Assembly: GCA_964242335.1 (NCBI GenBank)
Contig: CAXTAY010000014.1
Coordinates: forward strand, 1-64,000
Length of the DNA: 64,000 nt
From: Lichenicoccus sp964242335
Lineage (GTDB): Bacteria; Pseudomonadota; Alphaproteobacteria; Acetobacterales; Acetobacteraceae
Reading direction: 5' to 3'
The position numbers and the translations under genes were made by a program. The stretch's first letter is position 1, and the number at the start of each line of letters is the position of its first letter. Shown in pieces: positions 41,878 to 50,375 of the stretch. Below the pieces are notes generated by a model that saw only the letters and a list, made by a program, of their open reading frames with translations, searched no databases and had not been told where the DNA came from.

Positions 41878-42882
41878 TCACTCTCGCCGCCGATTGGCGT
41901 CGCGCACGTCGAGCGCGTCGCGCAGCCCGTCGCCGAGCAGGTTGAGTGCCAGCACGGTGAGCACGATGGCCAGCCCCGGCGCGAAGGCCACCATCGGACG
42001 GGTGTAGATCAGGCCCTCGCCGTCCTGGATGATGGTGCCCCAGCTCGCCGCCGGCGCCTGCACGCCGATCGAGAGGAAGGAGAGGGCGGACTCCGCCAGC
42101 ATCGCCAGTGCCATCAGCAGCGGCGCCAGCACGATCAGCGTGCCGGAGACGTTGGGCAGGATGTCGCGCAGCAGGATGCGCGAGCGCGACGCCCCGAGGC
42201 CGCGCGCGGCGAGCACGAACTCGCTGTGCCGCAGCGACAGCACGCGGCCGCGGATCGGGCGCGCCGCGTAGGGGACGTAGACCAGCGCGATGATGCAGAT
42301 CGGCAGGACCAGGTTGTCGGACTCGATGGTGAGCGGCCCCAGGCGCAACCCCTGGCTGATGGTGACGATCGAGAGCGAGATCGCGAACAGGTAGACCGGC
42401 ACGGCCCACATGATGTCCATCAGTCGCGACAGCACGGCGTCGACGACGCCGCCGAAGAAGCCGGAGATTATGCCGACCGCGGCGGCCATGACGATGCAGA
42501 TCAGGGTGGCGGCGGCGCTGATCAGCAGCGAGTTGCGGCCGCCATAGAGCAGGCGCGCCATCACGTCCCGACCCTGGCCGTCCGAGCCGAGCAGGTAGGC
42601 GGACGCGCGCCAGGTCGGCCCGATCGGGGTGAGGCCGAGATGCAGCCGGTTGGCGTTGGGCTGCATCACCGCGATCTCGCGCCCGTCGAGAGTCACCGTG
42701 GCGGCGATGTCGGCGTCGAACGGGTCGGTGTGGGCGAGACGCTGCGCGTAGAGCGGTGCGGCGAGGCAGGCGAGCACGATCAGCAGCAGGGCGCCGAGCG
42801 CGGTCATCGCGGCGCCGTCGCGGGCGAGCGCACGGGCGGCGGTGGCCCAGGGGCCGTTGCCCGCCCTCGCGGCATCGCTCAC
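41878..42882 (-). CDS. ABC transporter permease (DppC/OppC type)
   Basis: 334 residues from the GTG at 42882, which has GAGG six bases upstream and lies eight bases after the binding-protein gene. It has an N-terminal membrane anchor (ALGALLLIVLACLAAPLY), a periplasmic segment with LLGSDGQGRDVMARLLYGGR (the DppC signature) and five further helices. The coupling loop is EFVLAARGLGASRSRILLRD. The longer reading frame reaching to 43542 is a shadow of the binding-protein gene. Confidence 0.92.
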   Translation of the reverse strand: MSDAARAGNGPWATAARALARDGAAMTALGALLLIVLACLAAPLYAQRLAHTDPFDADIAATVTLDGREIAVMQPNANRLHLGLTPIGPTWRASAYLLGSDGQGRDVMARLLYGGRNSLLISAAATLICIVMAAAVGIISGFFGGVVDAVLSRLMDIMWAVPVYLFAISLSIVTISQGLRLGPLTIESDNLVLPICIIALVYVPYAARPIRGRVLSLRHSEFVLAARGLGASRSRILLRDILPNVSGTLIVLAPLLMALAMLAESALSFLSIGVQAPAASWGTIIQDGEGLIYTRPMVAFAPGLAIVLTVLALNLLGDGLRDALDVRDANRRRE

Positions 42883-42890
42883 CGCATGCC

Positions 42891-44594
42891 TCACTGCACC
42901 CAGACCTGGGAGAACAGCATGTGGTAGAGCAGCGTGTAGGTGTAGTGGCCGAGCCGGGCGGAGACGAAGTCGACATATTTGAACTGGATCAGCGGCGCCG
43001 CGGCGGCGGTCTGCATGATCTGTCGGCTCACCTGCGACCAGAGTGCCGTGCCCGCCGCCGGATCGGTGGCGGAGACGCGTGCTGCGCGGTCGATGGTGTC
43101 CTGGATCGCACGGTCGCACAGGCCGGAGATGTTGATCGAGGAATCCGAGCCCGGGTGGAAGTTCTCGCAGCCGAACAGGTCGTCGAGGAAGTTCGAGGGT
43201 GCGGGGTAGTCGGCGAACCAGTCGGTCAGGCTGATCTGCACCTTGTTCCCGGTGTTCTGGATGTAGGTGAACTCGATCGCGTCGGTGACGAACTTGACCG
43301 TGGTGTCGTAGCCGATCTGGCGCAGCGTGTTCTGCAGGTAGATCCCCATCGAGACGTCGATGGCGCGGTTGGGCACGATCAGCGTGACCTTCGCCCCCCT
43401 GGTGCCGCTGTGCGCGACCAGCGCGCGGGCGCGGTCGAGGTCGGGCTTCTGCCAGGCCGCGACCGGATGCCCGGCATCGGCGCCTCGGCTGTACGCGCAC
43501 TGGCCGCTGCGGCCGGGAATGCCGGTCGGCACCATCTCGCACAGCGGCTCGGCGACCGCGCCACCGCCGTAGAAGATCGCCATCGCGGTGCGGTTGACCG
43601 CGTAGTTGACCGCCTGGCGCGCCTCGAGCTTGTCGAACGGTGCGAGGTTGACGTTCATCGGCATGTAGAAGATCGCGAACAGCGGCTGGATGTGCACCCG
43701 CCCGGTGTAGCGGTCGCCGAGTTCGCCGAGCCGGTCGAGCGGCTTGTTGTTGAACATCCAGTCATAGTTGCCGTTCTCGACCGCCGTGGTCTCGGCCTCG
43801 TCGGTGAGGCCGAAATCGTAGCTTATGCGATCGACATAGCCCTCGGGCTGGGCGAGCGGGTTCCAGAGACGGAAATACGGGTTCCGCTCCAGCGTCATGC
43901 CGTGGTTCGGATCGAAGGCGGTGATCCGGTATGGCCCCGTCGCGGCGGCGGGCACGTTGCCGAGATCCCTGAGCGGGGTGTCGGCCGGCACGATGGAGGC
44001 GTGCGGCATCGCGAGCTTGTCGAAGAACTCGCCGTCCGGCTGCACCAGGTGGAAGGTGACGGTGCCGGCACGGTCGTCGGCCTCGACGCCGCCGGCGAGC
44101 GTGCAGTGCGACGGATCCTTGAGGCACAGGTTCGCGCCGACGATGCCGCCGTAGAAGCTGCCGGCGGTGGGGCTGCCGACCTTGAAGATCCGCCGCATGG
44201 TGGCCAGCACGTCGGTCGGCGTCAGCAGCCGCCCGGTGGAGAAGCGGACGCCCGGATACAGGTGGAACACGTAGGTGCGGCCGCCGTCAGTCGGCACCGG
44301 CAGCGCGTCGGCGAGATCCGGCACGATGGTGGCGCTGCCCGGGCCGTCGACCTTGGCGAAGCTGGTCAGGCCGTCATTGGTGACCGCGAACACCTGCGCG
44401 TTGGTGCTGACATAGTTGATCTGCGGATCCAGCGTGCCGCCGGAGGCGTCGGCGGTCAGGCGCAGCGTGCCGCCGCGATGCTGCGGCTGATACGGCGCGG
44501 GCTGCAGCGGCTCGCCGCGCGCCTGCCCGGCCATGCACAGCGCCGCCAACGCGAGGCAGGCGGGCTGCAGGCGCTTCGCCGTCGCCGAGGTCAA
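42891..44594 (-). CDS. ABC transporter substrate-binding protein (family 5, peptide/nickel type)
   Basis: A 567-residue periplasmic protein with an N-terminal signal sequence ending near GQARG. The family-5 pattern is clear: GGTLRLTADASGGTLDPQ, YVFHLYPGVRFSTGRLLTPT, VGANLCLKD and MPMNVNLAPFDKLEARQAVNY. The start is a TTG overlapping the SCO-protein stop (TTGA). It delivers a peptide or similar solute to the permease pair. Several cysteines (CLKDPSHC, GCENFHPG) are unusual for this class and might form disulfides. Ligand specificity cannot be told. Confidence 0.9.
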   Translation of the reverse strand: MTSATAKRLQPACLALAALCMAGQARGEPLQPAPYQPQHRGGTLRLTADASGGTLDPQINYVSTNAQVFAVTNDGLTSFAKVDGPGSATIVPDLADALPVPTDGGRTYVFHLYPGVRFSTGRLLTPTDVLATMRRIFKVGSPTAGSFYGGIVGANLCLKDPSHCTLAGGVEADDRAGTVTFHLVQPDGEFFDKLAMPHASIVPADTPLRDLGNVPAAATGPYRITAFDPNHGMTLERNPYFRLWNPLAQPEGYVDRISYDFGLTDEAETTAVENGNYDWMFNNKPLDRLGELGDRYTGRVHIQPLFAIFYMPMNVNLAPFDKLEARQAVNYAVNRTAMAIFYGGGAVAEPLCEMVPTGIPGRSGQCAYSRGADAGHPVAAWQKPDLDRARALVAHSGTRGAKVTLIVPNRAIDVSMGIYLQNTLRQIGYDTTVKFVTDAIEFTYIQNTGNKVQISLTDWFADYPAPSNFLDDLFGCENFHPGSDSSINISGLCDRAIQDTIDRAARVSATDPAAGTALWSQVSRQIMQTAAAAPLIQFKYVDFVSARLGHYTYTLLYHMLFSQVWVQ

Positions 44595-45226
44595 GAGGCG
44601 TCGCGCGGCGAGGCCGTGCCGCGCACGAGGTCGCGCGCCTTGGCCGCGATCTCCTCGGCGCTGGCCGCGCCGTCGATGAAGCCGACGAAGCGGCCGCGCT
44701 CGTCCATCACGTAGATGATCGAGCTGTGGTCCATCGTGTAGTCGCCGCCCCTGGTCGGGTGCCGCGCGGCGTAGACGCGGAACTCGTGCTCGGCGCGGTC
44801 GATCTCGGCTTGCGTGCCGGTCAGGCCGGTGATGCGGGTTCCGAACAGCGACGCGTACTGGCCGACCACCGCCGCGGTGTCGCGCGCGGGATCGACGGTG
44901 ATGAAGATCGGCGCGATCGCGCGGCCCTGGTCTTTCAGCAGGTCGAGCGCGTTGGCGATGTTGTTCAGCGCCGTCGGGCAGGCGTCCGGGCAGCGCGTGT
45001 AGCCGAAATAGATCAGCATCCAGCGGCCGCGGAAGTCGGCGTCGGTGACGGTGCGGCCGTCCGCGCCGACCAGCCGGAACGGGCCGCCGATGCTGGCCGA
45101 GAGGTCCGAGCCGCCGGAGGTCGGGGCGGACGAGGGGCGCGTGGCGAGCAGCGCGCCGCCGCCGGCGAGCAGGATCGCGAGGACCGCGAGCGGCGGCGCC
45201 AGCTTGCGTCTCGACGGCGGTCTCAA
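44591..45226 (-). CDS. SCO1/SenC family protein
   Basis: 211 residues with one N-terminal membrane anchor at about residues 9-28 and a thioredoxin-fold domain facing the periplasm. The copper site is complete: GYTRCPDACPTAL supplies both cysteines and YTMDHSSIIYV the histidine. SCO proteins insert copper into the CuA site of cytochrome oxidase or act in redox control. Unusually, it sits between polA and a peptide transporter rather than with oxidase genes. It starts at a TTG overlapping the polA stop. Confidence 0.92.
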   Translation of the reverse strand: MRPPSRRKLAPPLAVLAILLAGGGALLATRPSSAPTSGGSDLSASIGGPFRLVGADGRTVTDADFRGRWMLIYFGYTRCPDACPTALNNIANALDLLKDQGRAIAPIFITVDPARDTAAVVGQYASLFGTRITGLTGTQAEIDRAEHEFRVYAARHPTRGGDYTMDHSSIIYVMDERGRFVGFIDGAASAEEIAAKARDLVRGTASPRDAS

Positions 45227-48015
45227 TGCGCGTCCGCCCAGCTCTTGCCGTGGCCGGTCTCGACCACCAGCGGCACCGACAGGCTCGCCGCGGATTCCAT
45301 CACCGACTTGACCACCGCCTGCAGGCGCTCGGCTTCCGCCTCCGGTGCCTCGAACAGCAGCTCGTCATGCACCTGCAGCAGCATCCGGGCGTTCAGCCGT
45401 GCCGCGGACAGGGCGGCGGGGATGCGCACCATGGCGCGCTTGATGATGTCGGCGGCACCGCCCTGCAGCGGCGCGTTGCTGGCCTGCCGCTCGGCGTAGG
45501 AGCGGCGTGCGGGGTTCTTGTCGGCGATGCCGGGGATCCAGCAGCGCCGGCCGAAAGGGGTCAGCACGTAGCCGTGGGTGCGGGCCTCCTCGCGGGTGCT
45601 GTCCATGAAGGCGCGTATGCCGGGATAGCGCGCGAAGTAGGCGTCGATGTAGCTGCGCGCCTCGCCGGGCGGGATGCCCAGCTGGCGGCCGAGCCCGAAG
45701 GCGCTGATGCCGTAGATGATGCCGAAATTGATCGCCTTGGCGCGGCGCCGGGTGGCCGCGTCCATGCCCGCCATCGGCACGCCGAACACCTCGCTGGCGG
45801 TGCGGGCATGGATGTCCTGGCCGGTGGCGAACGCCTCCTTCAGCGCCGGGATGCCGGCGACGTGGGCCATCAGGCGCAGCTCGATCTGCGAGTAGTCGGC
45901 CGAGACCAGCACGTGGCCGGGGGCGGCGATGAAGGCGCGCCGGATGCGCCCGCCCTCCTCGGTGCGGATCGGGATGTTCTGCAGGTTGGGCTCGTTCGAG
46001 GACAGCCGGCCGGTCGAGGTGATCGCCATCTGGAACGAGGTGTGCACGCGCCCGGTGTCGGGGTTGACCTCGTCCACCAGGGCATCGGCGTAGGTGGATT
46101 TAAGCTTGGCCAGCTGGCGCCATTCCAGGATGCGCGCCGGCAGCTCGTGCCCCTGCTCGGCGAGGCCCTGCAGTACCGAGGAATCCGTACCCCAGGCGCC
46201 GGTCTTCATCCGCTTGCCGCCGGCCAGGCTCATCTCGTCGAACAGGATCTCGCCCAGCTGCTTGGCGCTGCCGAGATTGAAGGGGCGGCCGGCCAACGCG
46301 TGGATCTCGGTCTCCATCACCGCCATGCGCGCGGCGAAATCGACCGACATGCGACGCAGCTCGGTGGCATCGACGCTGATGCCGGCCTGCTCCATGTCGG
46401 CGAGGATGCGTATCAGCGGGCGCTCGAGCTGCTCGTAGAGGGCGAGCGAGCGGTTGCGGGCGAGCTGCGGGCGCAGCGCGTGCCACAGCCGAAGCGTGAC
46501 GTCGGTGTCCTCGGCGGCGTAGCGGGTGGCGCTGGCGAGGTCGACGCGGGCGAACGGAATGCGGTTGCGGCCGGTGCCGGTGACCTGGTCGTAGGTCACC
46601 GGGGTGTGGCCGAGATGGCGCGACGACAGCTCGTCCATGCCGTGGCCGTGCGCGCCGGCCTCCTGGGCGTACGAGATCAGCATGGTGTCGTCGATCGCCA
46701 CCGCGCGCGCGGCACCCGCGTGCTCCAGCACCAGCATGTCGAACTTGGCGTTCTGGAAGATCTTCAGCGTGCCCGGGTCGAGGAGCAGCGGATCGAGCAG
46801 GTCGAGCGCCGCCCGCGCCTCGAGCTGGTTGCCGACCGGATGCTCCAGGTCGCCCTCGTGTCGCAGCGGCACGTAGCAGGCGCGTCCCGAGGCGGTGGCG
46901 AGCGAGAAGCCGACCAGGTTGGCGCGCATCGTGTCGAGCCCGTCGGTCTCGGTGTCGATGGCGCACAGGCCGGCGGCCCGGGCGGCGTCGATCCAGCCGC
47001 GCAGCGCCTCGGCGGTGGTGACGGTCTCGTAGCCGGCGAAGCCGACATGGGCGGCGGGCGCCTCGGCGGGCGGCGGCTGGTGCCGCGCCTGTGCCTCCAG
47101 CCCGAGCCGCTGGGTGATGGAGCGGAAGCCCATGCCGTCCAGCCAGGCGGCGAGGTGCTGCGGGTCGGGCCGGGCGAAGCCGAGCTCGCCGATCGGCAGC
47201 GGCAGCGGCGCGTCGTCGCGCAGGATGACCAGCCGACGCGAGAGACGCGCGTTGTCGGCATGCTCGAGCAGCATCTCGCGTCGCTTCGAGGGCTTCATCG
47301 CCGGCGCGGCGGCGAGGATCGCCTCCAGGTCGCCGAACTCGGCGACCAGGGCGCCCGCGGTCTTGGGGCCGATGCCGGGCACGCCGGGCACGTTGTCGAC
47401 CGGATCGCCCATCAGCGCCTGCACCTCGACCACCTTGTCGGGGCCGACGCCGAAGCGCTCGCGCACCTCCGCCTCGCCGATCGTCTTCTGCTTGATCGGG
47501 TCCAGCATGTCGATGCCGGGCCGGATCAGCTGCATCAGGTCCTTGTCCGACGAGACGATGGTGCAGCGTCCGCCGGCCTGCTCGACCGCGCGCGCGTAGG
47601 CGGCGATCAGGTCGTCGGCTTCCCAGCCGGCGAGCTCGATCGCCGGGATGCCGAAGGCCGCGGTGGCCTCGCGCACCAGGGCGAACTGCGGCACCAGCTC
47701 GGGCGGCGGCTCCGGCCGGTGCGCCTTGTACTCGCCGTAGAGCTCGTTGCGGAAGGTGAGGCGGCCGGCGTCGAAGATCACCGCGAGGTGGGTGCCGACA
47801 TGGTCGCGCAGGAAGCGCGCGATCATGTTGGTGAAGCCGAACACCGCGTTCACCGGCGTGCCGTCCGCCCGGTTCATCGGCGGCAGGGCATGGAAGGCGC
47901 GGAAGATGAAGCCGGAGCCGTCGATCAGGACCAGGTGGATATCCGGCAGGGCGCTCGTGCTCGGGGCGCCGGCTTCCGTCGCCTCCGGCGCGACGGCGGT
48001 CTCAATGTCCTGAAT
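45223..48015 (-). CDS. polA: DNA polymerase I, apparently without an ATG, GTG or TTG start
   Basis: The first ATG in frame (47877, Met-Asn-Arg) lies after sequence coding LVLIDGSGFIFRAFHALPP. That segment contains the conserved catalytic Asp of the 5'-nuclease domain, so translation must begin upstream. No ATG, GTG or TTG exists upstream in frame. The best candidate is ATT at 48015, six bases after AGGAGG; ATT at 48006 and CTG at 47949 are alternatives. The 5'-nuclease domain (GWEADDLIAAYA, IVSSDKDLMQLI), an active-looking 3'-5' exonuclease (CAIDTETDGLDT) and the polymerase domain (SADYSQIELRLMAHV, RRRAKAINFGIIYG, LLQVHDELLFE) are complete. It has 930 residues from 48015. A sequence error near the start is possible. 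Confidence 0.9.
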   Translation of the reverse strand: MQDIETAVAPEATEAGAPSTSALPDIHLVLIDGSGFIFRAFHALPPMNRADGTPVNAVFGFTNMIARFLRDHVGTHLAVIFDAGRLTFRNELYGEYKAHRPEPPPELVPQFALVREATAAFGIPAIELAGWEADDLIAAYARAVEQAGGRCTIVSSDKDLMQLIRPGIDMLDPIKQKTIGEAEVRERFGVGPDKVVEVQALMGDPVDNVPGVPGIGPKTAGALVAEFGDLEAILAAAPAMKPSKRREMLLEHADNARLSRRLVILRDDAPLPLPIGELGFARPDPQHLAAWLDGMGFRSITQRLGLEAQARHQPPPAEAPAAHVGFAGYETVTTAEALRGWIDAARAAGLCAIDTETDGLDTMRANLVGFSLATASGRACYVPLRHEGDLEHPVGNQLEARAALDLLDPLLLDPGTLKIFQNAKFDMLVLEHAGAARAVAIDDTMLISYAQEAGAHGHGMDELSSRHLGHTPVTYDQVTGTGRNRIPFARVDLASATRYAAEDTDVTLRLWHALRPQLARNRSLALYEQLERPLIRILADMEQAGISVDATELRRMSVDFAARMAVMETEIHALAGRPFNLGSAKQLGEILFDEMSLAGGKRMKTGAWGTDSSVLQGLAEQGHELPARILEWRQLAKLKSTYADALVDEVNPDTGRVHTSFQMAITSTGRLSSNEPNLQNIPIRTEEGGRIRRAFIAAPGHVLVSADYSQIELRLMAHVAGIPALKEAFATGQDIHARTASEVFGVPMAGMDAATRRRAKAINFGIIYGISAFGLGRQLGIPPGEARSYIDAYFARYPGIRAFMDSTREEARTHGYVLTPFGRRCWIPGIADKNPARRSYAERQASNAPLQGGAADIIKRAMVRIPAALSAARLNARMLLQVHDELLFEAPEAEAERLQAVVKSVMESAASLSVPLVVETGHGKSWADAH

Positions 48016-48217
48016 CGCCGGCCTCCTGCGCCTGCGGGTCGAGCACGTAGAGTCGCGAGCAGTAGGGGCAGAAGGTCTGCGTGCCCTCGATGCGCAGCCA
48101 GACGCGTGGGTGGCCGAGCGGGCCGTCGCCGCCGTCGCAGGCGACGACCCGGCTGCTTGCCAGCAGCGTCTCGACGAGGCCCAGCCGCGGGGTAGGGGTG
48201 GATGCGCCGAACGGCAT
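48002..48217 (-). CDS. Zinc-finger domain protein (CHCC type, complex I NDUFS6-like)
   Basis: 71 residues from the ATG at 48217. The zinc site is RVVACDGG, GHPRVWL and TFCPYCSRLYVL, the Cys-His-Cys-Cys pattern of the family containing the mitochondrial complex I accessory subunit NDUFS6. Alphaproteobacteria usually carry such a small protein. The reading frame can be extended to 48298, but the added residues are not family-like. It is the first gene of the minus-strand run leading into polA. Confidence 0.87.
   Translation of the reverse strand: MPFGASTPTPRLGLVETLLASSRVVACDGGDGPLGHPRVWLRIEGTQTFCPYCSRLYVLDPQAQEAGDSGH
48022..48027 (-). promoter_or_regulatory. Strong ribosome-binding site inside the zinc-finger gene, serving polA
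   Basis: AGGAGG on the minus strand ends six bases before the in-frame ATT at 48015. It lies within the last codons of the zinc-finger gene, where no other gene start is known, and is the main argument for ATT initiation of polA. Confidence 0.55.
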
Positions 48218-48288
48218 GCAGTCGCCTCGATGTGGGGCGCGCCGGCACGACTGGCCGGCGCTTCGGCGGGATGATACGCAGGATCGCC

Positions 48289-49404
48289 ATGGTTTCAAAA
48301 CGCCGCCCCCGCCCCCGCCTTCGTCGCCGCCTCGGCGCCAGCCTGTGCCTGCTGGCCTGCCTGACGCTGCCGGCGGCCGGCTGCGCGGATCGCCGGGACC
48401 CCGCGATCGCGGCGGGGCATGACGCGGATCGTCGGCTGGTGCCGCCGGACCTGGTCTGGACGCTTCCGGGCGGCGCGCGCATCCCGGTGCGGGCGTGGCT
48501 TCCGGCGGGGCCGCCGCGCGCGGTGGTGCTGGCGTTGCACGGCATCAACGACAGCCGCGACGCCTGGGAGCTGCCGGGTCCGGTGCTGGCCGGAGACGGG
48601 ATCGCGCTCTATGCGGCCGACCAGCGCGGCTTCGGGGCCGCTCCCGGGCGCGGATACTGGCCGGGCACCGACCAGCTGGTGGACGACGCGGCGGCGATGG
48701 TGCGCCTGCTCGCGGCCGCCGATCCCGGGACGCCGCTCTACGTCATGGGCGAGAGCATGGGCGGGGCGGTGGCGATGTGCCTCGCGGCGCGGCCGGATCC
48801 GCCGCCGGTGTCGGGCTACGTGCTGCTGGCTCCGGCGGTGTGGAGCAGCGACCAGATGAGCCCGCTGATGACCGGCTCGCTGTGGACGGCGGCGACCGTG
48901 CTGCCGGACTGGCAGCTCACCGGCCGCGAGCTGCCGCTGCACGTCCAGGCGAGCGACAACCTCGATGCGTTGTACCGGCTCTCGTACGATCCGCTGACGC
49001 TGAAGGGCACGCGCACCAGCGAGCTGCGCGGCCTGGTTGCCCTGATGACGCGGGCGGCGGCGGCGGCGCCGAAGCTGCACGGGGCGGTGCTGGTCGCCTA
49101 CGGCGCGCATGACGAGCTGGTGCCGCAGGCGGCGATGAGTGCCACCTGGCGTCGGCTGCCGGCCGAGGTGCGACGGGCGTTCTATCCGCAGGGCTACCAC
49201 CTGCTGATGCGTGACCGTGATCGCGAGGCGGTCATCGGCGACGTGGCGAGCTGGATCGACGATCCGCGGCGTGCGCTGCCCTCGGGCGCCGACGTGGCGC
49301 AGGGCGTCTGGCTGGCGGGCCAATCGTGGCAGGCGAAGGTGCCGGTCTGGCTGCCCGGCAACCTCGACGGGGTGCTGCCCGACGGCAGCGGCGGGGTGGA
49401 CTGA
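48289..49404 (+). CDS. Alpha/beta hydrolase lipoprotein (lysophospholipase/monoacylglycerol lipase-like)
   Basis: 371 residues from the ATG at 48289, with AGGA five bases upstream. A basic N-terminus and hydrophobic stretch end in LTLPAAGC, a good lipobox, so the protein is probably membrane-anchored in the periplasm. The hydrolase core shows VLALHGINDSRDAW, the nucleophile elbow VMGESMGGAVAM (Ser), VAYGAHDELVP (Asp) and PQGYHLLMRD (His). This is the serine aquaporin-free lysophospholipase-like Hydrolase_4 pattern. The true substrate is unknown, and an acyl-glycerol or lysophospholipid is plausible. The gene is divergent from the zinc-finger/polA run. Confidence 0.88.
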   Translation: MVSKRRPRPRLRRRLGASLCLLACLTLPAAGCADRRDPAIAAGHDADRRLVPPDLVWTLPGGARIPVRAWLPAGPPRAVVLALHGINDSRDAWELPGPVLAGDGIALYAADQRGFGAAPGRGYWPGTDQLVDDAAAMVRLLAAADPGTPLYVMGESMGGAVAMCLAARPDPPPVSGYVLLAPAVWSSDQMSPLMTGSLWTAATVLPDWQLTGRELPLHVQASDNLDALYRLSYDPLTLKGTRTSELRGLVALMTRAAAAAPKLHGAVLVAYGAHDELVPQAAMSATWRRLPAEVRRAFYPQGYHLLMRDRDREAVIGDVASWIDDPRRALPSGADVAQGVWLAGQSWQAKVPVWLPGNLDGVLPDGSGGVD

Positions 49405-49453
49405 CGCGCGCGGCATCGCCGTCGGGTGCGTCGGCCGGGCATCGACCGGGGCC

Positions 49454-49481
49454 TTGGCACAGGGTGGTGATCAGGCTATGC
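49454..49481 (+). promoter_or_regulatory. Candidate promoter of tRNA-Arg
   Basis: TTGGCA (49454-49459) and CTATGC (49476-49481) are 16 bases apart and end 10 bases before the tRNA. The spacing and position suit a sigma-70-type promoter. Confidence 0.4.
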
Positions 49482-49491
49482 ACGGCACGCT

Positions 49492-49568
49492 GGACCCGTA
49501 GCTCAGCTGGATAGAGCGTCGCCCTCCGAAGGCGAAGGCCGAAGGTTCGAATCCTTTCGGGTCCGCCA
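49492..49568 (+). tRNA. tRNA-Arg (anticodon CCG)
   Basis: A full cloverleaf can be drawn by eye. The acceptor stem pairs GGACCCG with CGGGTCC. The D-arm is GCTC/GAGC, the anticodon stem TCGCC/GGCGA with loop CTCCGAA (anticodon CCG at 49526-49528), and the T-loop GGTTCGAATCC. CCA is encoded at 49566-49568. It reads the CGG arginine codon, which is common in this GC-rich genome. Confidence 0.97.
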
Positions 49569-49682
49569 GAGTAACGAACAATTCAGATCTCGGCGCCGGC
49601 TGCCCTCGATCTTTCTGCGCCGCCCCGGCTTTCCGCCAGGCGTGGTCAAGGCGAGGTTCCACGGAACAGGGACGACATTATC

Positions 49683-50135
49683 ATGAGCGAGAACGTTACG
49701 ACTATGGGCGGTCATCTCCGCGAGCCGCTGGTTCCGATACGCACCGGCATCGAGAAGCAGCCGCTGAGGCCCGACACCCATATCGTCGTCAAGCAGCACG
49801 GCGAGGGGTCGAGCCTGCTCTGTCCGCGCTGCGGCAACAACTACCTGCATCATCGCGGAGTCGCCGCCTTCGACCGCAGCGAGGATGCCGAGACCGTGCT
49901 GAAGACCAGCGTCGAGGTCGGCAAGACGACGGTGCAGCTGGTGGCGCAGGCGGACTCCGGCAATCCGAGCATGCGGCGCGACGGTCTGGTCATCCAGTTC
50001 TGGTGCGAGAACTGCGGCGGCGGCGACGACGGCAGCAGCATCATCGAGCTCACCCTGGCGCAGCACAAGGGCGAGACCGAGGTGGCCTGGCGGTTCACGC
50101 CGCTGGACAGCCTGCGGGTGAAGAACGCCGGCTGA
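49683..50135 (+). CDS. Zinc-ribbon hypothetical protein downstream of tRNA-Arg
   Basis: 150 residues with two CxxC pairs, LLCPRCGNNYLHH and FWCENCGGG, about 65 residues apart. They could form one zinc ribbon flanking an inserted region. There is no signal peptide or membrane segment. The last third has a short strand-rich domain (IIELTLAQHKGETEVAWRF). I recall similar CPRCGxNYLHH proteins among phage and mobile-region proteins of actinobacteria and proteobacteria, but cannot verify that here. It stands alone, between the tRNA and the glycan cluster, with gaps of 114 and 240 bases. Confidence 0.7.
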   Translation: MSENVTTMGGHLREPLVPIRTGIEKQPLRPDTHIVVKQHGEGSSLLCPRCGNNYLHHRGVAAFDRSEDAETVLKTSVEVGKTTVQLVAQADSGNPSMRRDGLVIQFWCENCGGGDDGSSIIELTLAQHKGETEVAWRFTPLDSLRVKNAG

Positions 50136-50375
50136 GGCGTCCCTGCCGGCCGCGCCGCCGGCGCTAGGCTCCAGCCTTCCAAGAGCCTCGACCGACTGCG
50201 TCGCGGCTCGACGCCGCATCCTGCGCGTCCGCGGGGTGTCGCCGGCACGGCGGCATCGCCGCATCGGCTCGGCCCCGGTATCTTCATCTTCTTCCGTTCT
50301 GCGGCGCCGCCGGAGCTTGTGCCGGCTCCCGTCGTGCGGCATCACTCTTCATCATCTTCTAGAGAGACGCACGGC

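Noticed and set aside
47877..47877. ATG at 47877 as the polA start
   Set aside because: It would remove the conserved LVLIDGSGFIFRAFHA strand and its catalytic aspartate, which are clearly encoded just upstream in frame.
47925..48548. A 207-residue minus-strand frame overlapping the polA start and the zinc-finger gene
   Set aside because: It overlaps the zinc-finger gene and ends within the polA nuclease-domain codons in another frame; the composition is Arg/Pro-rich noise.
49492..49682. Integrated element or attachment site at tRNA-Arg
   Set aside because: No integrase, excisionase or repeated tRNA end was found in the window.
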